Part shown: in pieces, positions 28,784 through 34,331 of the stretch
Layout: the number at the start of each line of letters is the position of its first letter
Numbering within the stretch: the first letter of the stretch is position 1
NCBI GenBank assembly: GCA_947452535.1
Contig: CANGCM010000017.1
Span: forward strand, 1 to 34,331
Direction: 5' to 3'
Length of the DNA: 34,331 bases
Origin: Burkholderiaceae bacterium
GTDB lineage: Bacteria; Pseudomonadota; Gammaproteobacteria; Burkholderiales; Burkholderiaceae
Program-made: the position numbers and the translations under genes
The notes under the pieces: generated by a model
Database searches by the model: none
Told to the model about the DNA's origin: nothing
The model's input: the letters and a program-made list of their open reading frames with translations, nothing else

Positions 28784-29752
28784 TTATTGCTTAGGCATTG
28801 CCTTGACTACCTTAATCATTCGGTCGCCATCTTCTTGAGCAAATTTCTTGAATTCATTGGCATCGCGGTAGTCAAAAATCATCCCTCTTTGATTCATCGC
28901 GGTTTCGATTTGACCTGATTGCACGCCTTCTTTGATCGCCTTATTGAGAGTATCGATAATTGCTGAAGGTGTACCTGCTGGTACATACAATCCATTCCAA
29001 ATATTGTATTCAGCATCAAACCCAGACTCACGATAGGAAGGCACATTCGGCAATAATTTAATGCGCTTTGGCCCGGAAACAGCAATTGGGCGAACTTTTC
29101 CAGATTCAATCTGCGGGATAGCTACCGAAGGAATGGCTGTAGTCATGTCCACCTGGCCACCTAGTAACGCGAGCATAGAGGGGCCGCCACCTCCAAAAGG
29201 AACCTGCAAAAACTTAGCACCAGCTGCATATGCCAGCATCTCGACTGAGAGGTTAATGGGGCCAAAATTGCCTGATGATGAGTAGGTGATCGCATTCGGC
29301 TTTTCCTTGGCCGCTTTCATCAGATCATTTAAGGTTTTCCAGGGCGCATCAGATTTAACTAACATGACCATCGGATCATTGGAGACCATGGCGATTGGAG
29401 TCAGTTGGTTTACTTCATATAAGGATGTTTTTCCTTGTGCGCGTTCAGCATCAGGAGATACCATGATTGAAGAAAGACCCATCAGCAAGGTGTATCCATC
29501 CGGTTTTGCATTTGCGACAAATGCATTGCCAATTTGCCCGCCAACGCCTGGCTTAAAGTTCACAATGACTGATTGCTTGAGGATTTTGGTTAATACGTCA
29601 GCTAACACCCTTGCATTTGCATCAGATGATCCACCTGGAGGATTGGGAACAATCAGGGTAATGGGTCTATTAGGGTAAGGATCTTCTGCAAATACATTTG
29701 ATGCAAATAAGGCTGGCAATAGCAACGCGATCGCAAGTAGTTTTTTAAACAT
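28784..29752 (-). CDS. Bug/TctC-family substrate-binding protein
   Basis: This 322-residue receptor has a signal peptide to SNVFAED, first loop PNPPGGSSDANAR, FKPGVGGQ, KPDGYTLLM and VPFGGGGPSM. GAGGA lies eight bases before the ATG. It is divergent from the SDR at 29941 and convergent with the operon that ends at 28699, so it is a separate single-gene unit. It is one of three minus-strand Bug genes here, each placed at an edge between gene groups. Confidence 0.95.
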   Translation of the reverse strand: MFKKLLAIALLLPALFASNVFAEDPYPNRPITLIVPNPPGGSSDANARVLADVLTKILKQSVIVNFKPGVGGQIGNAFVANAKPDGYTLLMGLSSIMVSPDAERAQGKTSLYEVNQLTPIAMVSNDPMVMLVKSDAPWKTLNDLMKAAKEKPNAITYSSSGNFGPINLSVEMLAYAAGAKFLQVPFGGGGPSMLALLGGQVDMTTAIPSVAIPQIESGKVRPIAVSGPKRIKLLPNVPSYRESGFDAEYNIWNGLYVPAGTPSAIIDTLNKAIKEGVQSGQIETAMNQRGMIFDYRDANEFKKFAQEDGDRMIKVVKAMPKQ

Positions 29753-29868
29753 GGTGCATTCCTCAATTCATATAGAAATTTAGTACAAATACATTGGACA
29801 ACATATTAATCTGCCGAGACTAGAAAGTTTGATCTCCGTAATCCTATCAAATATTTAATGCATATCTT

Positions 29869-29894
29869 ATGATCTTAGAAGAGCTAAAGATCAT
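29869..29894. repeat. Inverted repeat, possible operator
   Basis: ATGATCTT (29869-29876) and AAGATCAT (29887-29894) form a perfect 8-bp inverted repeat with a 10-bp spacer, extended by TAG/CTA inside it. It lies about 46 bp before the SDR start at 29941 and between divergent genes, a usual place for a regulator site. The regulator is not in the window. Confidence 0.5.
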
Positions 29895-29940
29895 TCTTTG
29901 GGTATATTAAACACTTTATAACGATATTAGGGTGAATCCT

Positions 29941-30696
29941 ATGGCAACTTATACGGAGATGCAGGGTCGCGCTGTTGCTATTACAGGGGCCGCAGCGGGT
30001 ATAGGTGAGGTGGCAGCAAGGTCTTTTTACGGGCAAGGCGCACACGTATATCTATTGGATCTCGATACAGCAGGAATTAAGAAGATAGCAGCTGAGTTAG
30101 GTGATCGGGCATACCCAATCCAAGTGGATATTACGGATCCACAATCTGTCTTAGAGGCATTTAATGCCATAGACCATGCGGGTAATGGTCTTGATGTTTT
30201 CATCAATTGCGCTGGGGGTTATAAGAAGTTATTAACAGTCGAGGAAATGGATCTGGATGAGTGGGACAGCACAATCTCTCTAAACCTCAGGGCTGTATTT
30301 CTTTGTTGCCAAGCAGCAATTCCTAGATTAAAAAAGTCCAAAGCTGGGCGGATCATTAATGTCACATCTATATCTGGTCGAACGGTTCATGCCGCCTCTT
30401 CTCCAGCTTATGGCTCTGCCAAGGCGGCCGTTACTCAGCTAACCCGGTTTTTAGCTTATGAGCTCGGACCTTATGGTATTACTGCGAATACGATTGCACC
30501 ACTGACAACCTTAACGCCTAGAGTGGCAGCCCTGAGAACTCCGGAAGATATTGCTCGCATTGCTTCACAAGTACCTCTCGGTAGAATAGCAACGACTGAT
30601 GATCATGTTTCTGCAATGTTGTACCTAGCCTCAGATGGAGCAGCTTTTGTTACTGGCATTGCTTTGGATACCAATGGCGGTAGGGTGATGCTCTAA
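29941..30696 (+). CDS. Short-chain dehydrogenase/reductase (SDR), classical
   Basis: This 251-residue NAD(P)-dependent oxidoreductase has TGAAAGIG (15-22), NCAG (89-92), catalytic Ser143 in VTSIS, and Tyr157/Lys161 in YGSAK. The frame is open from GTG 29932, but AGGGTG at 29929-29934 fits ATG 29941 better. It leads a plus-strand unit with the Bug gene at 30724 and the DctP-like gene. Its substrate is probably a hydroxy or keto acid taken up by those receptors (inference). Confidence 0.92.
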   Translation: MATYTEMQGRAVAITGAAAGIGEVAARSFYGQGAHVYLLDLDTAGIKKIAAELGDRAYPIQVDITDPQSVLEAFNAIDHAGNGLDVFINCAGGYKKLLTVEEMDLDEWDSTISLNLRAVFLCCQAAIPRLKKSKAGRIINVTSISGRTVHAASSPAYGSAKAAVTQLTRFLAYELGPYGITANTIAPLTTLTPRVAALRTPEDIARIASQVPLGRIATTDDHVSAMLYLASDGAAFVTGIALDTNGGRVML

Positions 30697-30723
30697 GCAA
30701 ATTAACCAATATGGGAGACTGAT

Positions 30724-31698
30724 GTGAGAATCTTAATGGTATTCAGAATGCTAGCTGCTGCAGCTTGTCTATTGGCATTCTCAAGTTACTCCCACGCCCA
30801 AGCGTGGCCCAATAGTTCAATTACTTTTGTTACGCCTCTAGCGGTAGGGAGTGCATCAGACGTCGCCTTGCGTATTGTGTCTGAGCAAATTAGTAAGTCA
30901 CTAGGCCAATCGATTCTGATTGATAACCAAACGGGGGCATCAGGAGCAATTGGCGCCGAAAAGGTTGCCAATGCAAATCCAAATGGATCTGTATTTTGTG
31001 GCTGCAACAATGCGATCTTGAGTGTTCTACCCCAATTAAGAAAAGTGCCTTATAGCCCCTCGAAAAGCTTCAAACCTATAGGGATGGTTGCAGTACTGCC
31101 AACGGTTCTGGTTGTTAATGCCGACTCCCCATTCAAAACAGTAAAAGACATTGTTGACTTTGCAAAAGCAAATCCTGGAAAAGTTGAATATGCTTCAGGG
31201 GGAGTGGGTAGTCCACAGCATATAGCGATGGCCATGTTTGAATCCATGGCGGGCATTAAATTTACCCATGTTCCCTATAAAGGCGCTAGTCAAGCAGCGG
31301 TTGGTGTTGCTGGCGGTGAAGTACCCGTGATGTTCAATGCGATTGGCACAGTTTTGCCTTTAATCAAGTCTGGAAAATTACGACCCATTGCAATTGCTGG
31401 TTCCCAAAGAACACCCATCATGAACGATATTCCAACGGTAAGTGAATCTGGTATTCCAGGATATAACTATGCATCTTGGGTTGGGATTATCGGACCAGCT
31501 GGGATTTCTGATGAGATAGTGGGCAAACTCTCCGGCGAGATCTTAAAAACGCTGGCGATGCCTGAAATCATTAAGAAGTTAAGTGACAACGGGATTGACC
31601 CATACCCGATGAGTGCCTCGCAAATGAGTGCTTTTATGGCTGCTGATTACCAGCGTATGGGTAAGGTGATTAAAGAGGCGGGTATCAGCGGTGATTAA
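30724..31698 (+). CDS. Bug/TctC-family substrate-binding protein with altered ligand motifs
   Basis: This 324-residue receptor has a signal peptide through SHAQA, first loop PLAVGSASDVALR, NQTGASG, and VPYKGASQAAVG. The DGY motif shared by most relatives here reads PNGSVFCG, and two Cys residues lie close by. GGGAG is well placed before the GTG start. Its last codons overlap the first of the DctP-like gene by eight bases, implying translational coupling of two different receptor families. Confidence 0.94.
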   Translation: MRILMVFRMLAAAACLLAFSSYSHAQAWPNSSITFVTPLAVGSASDVALRIVSEQISKSLGQSILIDNQTGASGAIGAEKVANANPNGSVFCGCNNAILSVLPQLRKVPYSPSKSFKPIGMVAVLPTVLVVNADSPFKTVKDIVDFAKANPGKVEYASGGVGSPQHIAMAMFESMAGIKFTHVPYKGASQAAVGVAGGEVPVMFNAIGTVLPLIKSGKLRPIAIAGSQRTPIMNDIPTVSESGIPGYNYASWVGIIGPAGISDEIVGKLSGEILKTLAMPEIIKKLSDNGIDPYPMSASQMSAFMAADYQRMGKVIKEAGISGD

Positions 31699-32638
31699 TG
31701 CAAAAGCGAAGTGGCAGGGGCGGCAGTTCCATTACCAGCCCGAGAAAAGTCATGTTCATCCTTTCTTGGTGGGCCTATGGAATGCGGTGAGAGAAGAAAC
31801 GAATGGCTTAGTTGATATTGAGGTTTACGCTGACAATGGCGGCACGAAGCTCGCTCATCTAGAGGTAGTAGATCAAGTAATTGATGGGCAGATTCAATTT
31901 TATGCATTGATGGGCAGCATTATGGGCCCCTTGGTCCCTGCAATGAATATACAAAGCTTGCCCTTTATATTTAGAAACAGTGAAGACGTTTATGCCTCAA
32001 TGGATGGAGCGCTGGGAGATTTTCTTCGTCAAGAACTTCACTCAAAGGGCGTCTATCTGCTGCCATCAGGATTAATGGAAAATGGATTTCGCCATATCGT
32101 CACCAATAATCGTCCCATTTTTAACGCAGCAGATTTGGAAGGCTTAACCATTCGTATTCCAGAAGGTGAGGTATTTGAAGATACATTCAAAGCGTTTGGT
32201 GCTCACCCAGTTCAGCTATTTGTCTTGGAGCTTTATGAGGCCTTAAGGAATGGAAGTTTGCAAGCCCAGGAGAATCCTCTAGCCATTATTGAGTCACTGA
32301 AATTGTATGAAGTGACTAAGTACATTTCCAAGACATCCCACATGTGGTCGGGTTTCAATATTATTGGCTGCCTCAGTTTCTGGGAGAGCATGCCGATTGA
32401 TATTCAAGAAATTATTCTGAAGAACGTGAAAAAATTTGTTGATCAGCAGCGCGAATATACGGTTAATCTTAATCACAATTTATCTGAAACTCTGCAAAAC
32501 CGAGGGATGGTGATTAATGTTGCTGATACATCCACTTTCCGCAACCATTTAGGGAAGAACTTCTATCAGAAGTGGAAAAATGAAGTAGGTGATCACGCCT
32601 GGAATCTTTTAGAAGAGCAGGTCGGCAAACTGGTCTAG
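31691..32638 (+). CDS. TRAP-type DctP-family substrate-binding protein without signal peptide
   Basis: This 315-residue protein has the DctP fold features IQSLPFIFRNSEDVYASMDG, LPSGLMENGFRHIVTNNRPI, DLEGLTIRIPEGEVFEDTFKAFGAHPVQL with the ligand arginine in TIRIP, and LQAQENPLAII. The N-terminus (MINAKAKWQGRQFHYQPEK) enters straight into the first strand, with no hydrophobic export signal, although DctP proteins are normally periplasmic. Start is GTG 31691, overlapping the Bug gene. DctQ and DctM genes are absent. It may be a cytoplasmic binding protein or a gene whose leader was lost. Confidence 0.85.
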   Translation: MINAKAKWQGRQFHYQPEKSHVHPFLVGLWNAVREETNGLVDIEVYADNGGTKLAHLEVVDQVIDGQIQFYALMGSIMGPLVPAMNIQSLPFIFRNSEDVYASMDGALGDFLRQELHSKGVYLLPSGLMENGFRHIVTNNRPIFNAADLEGLTIRIPEGEVFEDTFKAFGAHPVQLFVLELYEALRNGSLQAQENPLAIIESLKLYEVTKYISKTSHMWSGFNIIGCLSFWESMPIDIQEIILKNVKKFVDQQREYTVNLNHNLSETLQNRGMVINVADTSTFRNHLGKNFYQKWKNEVGDHAWNLLEEQVGKLV

Positions 32639-32722
32639 CCCCCCATCAGCCGATAGACCGACTAATAAGGGTTTTTACTAAGCCATCATTCAAGAGATAC
32701 GATTCTTTCAGTATTCTGATGG

Positions 32723-32760
32723 ATGAAACTGGATTCTTACTCGAACTCATTCAGTTTCAT
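32723..32760. repeat. 9-bp inverted repeat upstream of the gluconate-dehydrogenase-like genes
   Basis: ATGAAACTG (32723-32731) and CAGTTTCAT (32752-32760) are perfect inverted copies, 20 bp apart, starting 84 bp and ending 46 bp before the ATG at 32806. It could be an operator or a terminator of the DctP-like transcript; a T-rich tail is lacking, which favours an operator. Confidence 0.45.
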
Positions 32761-32805
32761 TTAGTATTTGACTGATAAGCAATTCAAAATGAGTAGGGGG
32801 CAAAC

Positions 32806-33519
32806 ATGAATCATGAGCCATCAAATCGCAGGCGCTTTCTTAAGGGCGCTATCGCAGGGAGCGCCGCTGCTGTTACGGGCGTAATACCCAATTCAATTCA
32901 AGCTCAAAATATGGGTATATCTCAAAATACGATTACCGCTAATCAGGCATACCAGTTTTTTAATTTGGAGGAACAGGCCTTTATCGAAGCGGTTGTGAAT
33001 CATATGATTCCTGCGGATGAATTATCTCCAAAAGGAACAGAGATTGGTGTCAATATTTACATCGATCAAGCTTTGGCGAATGGCTGGGGTAAGGGAGAGC
33101 GTTTATACAATCATGGGCCATGGAAGAAGGGCTTGCCTACACAAGGCTACCAATCACCGCTAACTCCTGCCGAGCTATATCGAGTTTCTATCACCAAATC
33201 GAATATTGTTTGTACTGAGCGTTACGGAAAATGGTTTGATCAAATTTCAGAAGCGCAGCGACAAGAATTTTTATTGGCACTATCTTCTGGAAAAGTGGAT
33301 TTCAAGGATGGCCCATCATCCAAAACCTTTTTTGACATGCTTTATCAAAATGTCATGGAAGGTATGTTCTCTGATCCCATTTATGGCGGCAATCAAAATA
33401 AAGCAGGTTGGCGCTTAATCGGCTTTCCTGGCGCAATTTCTTTGCATGCACAAGATGTCGAAACTTATCTTAATAAAAAATACACAGCACCAATCTTTGG
33501 TATCGCTGACCTTAGTTAA
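32806..33519 (+). CDS. Gluconate 2-dehydrogenase subunit 3 family protein, Tat-exported
   Basis: This 237-residue protein begins with a clear twin-arginine signal (SNRRRFLKGAIAGSAAAV) ending near SIQAQ. The mature part has the family signature FFNLEEQAFIEAVVNHMIPADELSPKGTEIGVNIYIDQAL. These small subunits chaperone and carry the flavoprotein subunit through Tat to the periplasm. AGGGGG precedes the ATG. The flavoprotein gene follows by 24 bp, as expected for the membrane-bound gluconate/alcohol/sorbitol dehydrogenase type. Confidence 0.93.
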   Translation: MNHEPSNRRRFLKGAIAGSAAAVTGVIPNSIQAQNMGISQNTITANQAYQFFNLEEQAFIEAVVNHMIPADELSPKGTEIGVNIYIDQALANGWGKGERLYNHGPWKKGLPTQGYQSPLTPAELYRVSITKSNIVCTERYGKWFDQISEAQRQEFLLALSSGKVDFKDGPSSKTFFDMLYQNVMEGMFSDPIYGGNQNKAGWRLIGFPGAISLHAQDVETYLNKKYTAPIFGIADLS

Positions 33520-33543
33520 TGCCTTCGTGAATACGGGAAGATC

Positions 33544-34331
33544 ATGGTTACCAAATTAAAAGAGACGGATGTTGTTATTGTCGGTATGGGTTGGACAGGC
33601 GGTATCCTGGCGAAAGAACTTGCTGAAGCGGGGTTAAAAGTAGTCGCCCTTGAGCGGGGGGACATGCGAACCGCACAGAACGACTATGCACTGCCTAATA
33701 TTCGAGATGAATTGCGTTATGTGATTCGTCAAGAGTTAATGCAGAACGCAGTAAGAGATACCCTGACCGCTAGAAATGATCTTTCTCAGGAGGCATTGCC
33801 GATTCGTAGGCTAGGCTCTTTTTTACCTGGAGAAGGGGTTGGTGGATCAGCGATTCACTGGAGTGGTGGCACATGGCGTTGGACGGATATGGAGTTCAAA
33901 ATTCGTTCTATGTATGAAGACCGCTATGGCAAAAAATTCATTCCAACTGATATGACGATTCAGGATTGGGGTATTACGTACGCTGAACTCGAGCCTTACT
34001 ATGACAAATTTGAGGCTGTTGCTGGTGTATCTGGAAAAGCGGGCAATATTAAAGGAGCTGTTCAGGATGGTGGCAACCCCTTTGAAGGTCCCAGAAGTCG
34101 AGATTACCCCTTACCACCACTAAAAAAGATCCTATCTTCTCAGCTGTTTGAAGGCGCTGCGAAAGATTTGGGTTATCACCCCTTTCCTAGGCCTTCTGCC
34201 AATGCATCCAAGGCCTATACAAATCCAGATGGCTCCCACTTTGGCGCTTGCCAGTATTGTGGCTATTGCCAACGTTTTGGTTGTGAAGCCAACGCCAAAG
34301 GTGGTCCACAAATGACGGTGATTCCCATCGC
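33544..34331 (+). CDS. GMC-family oxidoreductase (gluconate 2-dehydrogenase flavoprotein subunit type), cut by window end
   Basis: The frame from ATG 33544 (after GGGAAG) is open to the window edge, about 262 codons. It starts with the FAD-binding dinucleotide fold VVIVGMGWTGGILAKELAEAG and ALERG, then has GEGVGGSAIHWSGGTWRW and LEPYYDKFEAVAGVSG. A cysteine-rich stretch GACQYCGYCQRFGCEANAK near residues 238-256 is typical of this subfamily. With the Tat-exported partner it should form a periplasmic dehydrogenase feeding electrons to a cytochrome c subunit, expected downstream outside the window. The substrate is not determinable. Confidence 0.93.
   Translation, partial: MVTKLKETDVVIVGMGWTGGILAKELAEAGLKVVALERGDMRTAQNDYALPNIRDELRYVIRQELMQNAVRDTLTARNDLSQEALPIRRLGSFLPGEGVGGSAIHWSGGTWRWTDMEFKIRSMYEDRYGKKFIPTDMTIQDWGITYAELEPYYDKFEAVAGVSGKAGNIKGAVQDGGNPFEGPRSRDYPLPPLKKILSSQLFEGAAKDLGYHPFPRPSANASKAYTNPDGSHFGACQYCGYCQRFGCEANAKGGPQMTVIPI

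Noticed and set aside
29286..29678. 130-codon plus-strand frame
   Set aside because: It is antisense to the Bug gene at 28784-29752 and has no motif or ribosome site.

Overview
The window looks like an accessory catabolic island in an AT-rich betaproteobacterium. The many tripartite-tricarboxylate (Bug/TctC-type) periplasmic receptors, the twin-arginine oxidoreductase genes and the gene families present point to Burkholderiales. Low-GC codon use makes a Polynucleobacter-like host the best guess (inference; no marker gene is present). It begins inside a tRNA-Arg(UCU) gene. A 47-bp copy of that tRNA's 3' half recurs at 4694-4740, so positions 72-4740 look like an element inserted at the tRNA, or a tandem island junction. 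No integrase gene is visible.

Layout. (1) 1-4740, flanked by the tRNA repeats: a Bug receptor (-), an isocitrate/isopropylmalate dehydrogenase-family gene, a scar made of gene remnants plus a promoter, a DapA-like aldolase/lyase gene and a second Bug receptor. (2) 4787-7241, minus strand: Bug receptor, LVIVD beta-propeller and a doubtful small secreted ORF. (3) 7553-13469, plus strand: Bug receptor, TauD-like dioxygenase, two Bug receptors, SDR and an exported Kelch protein. (4) 13474-15005: a methyltransferase, a CHRD protein and a DUF2789 protein with no clear link to catabolism. (5) 15145-28699: a divergent GntR/HutC regulator and a long plus-strand run of BKACE, carboxymuconolactone-decarboxylase-like, two SMP-30 proteins, Bug, PhyH, TIM-barrel, FrmA-like dehydrogenase, Bug, PhyH, a dead dapA-like fragment, Bug, MmgE/PrpD and SDR. 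(6) 28784-34331: a Bug receptor (-), then SDR, Bug, a DctP-like protein without signal peptide, and a Tat-exported gluconate-2-dehydrogenase-type pair whose large subunit runs off the window.

The main discovery is that regions 1 and 5 are two halves of one duplicated regulon. The region-1 scar holds the first codons of the GntR gene, the same promoter with the same operator, and the last codons of the second PhyH gene, fused directly to an intact dapA-like gene. Region 5 has intact versions of all these, but its dapA-like gene survives only as a decayed fragment just after the second PhyH gene. Reciprocal loss after duplication has therefore left one GntR-controlled pathway in two places, one of them on the tRNA-flanked segment.

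How the genes may work together (inference): periplasmic Bug receptors bind carboxylated substrates. Fe(II)/2-oxoglutarate dioxygenases oxidise them, with possible demethylation disposed of by the FrmA-like formaldehyde dehydrogenase. SMP-30 proteins open lactones, and DapA-like, BKACE and MmgE/PrpD enzymes cleave or dehydrate keto and hydroxy acids. Eleven Bug receptors lie here with no TctA/TctB membrane genes, so transport must use permeases encoded elsewhere. The substrate is unknown.
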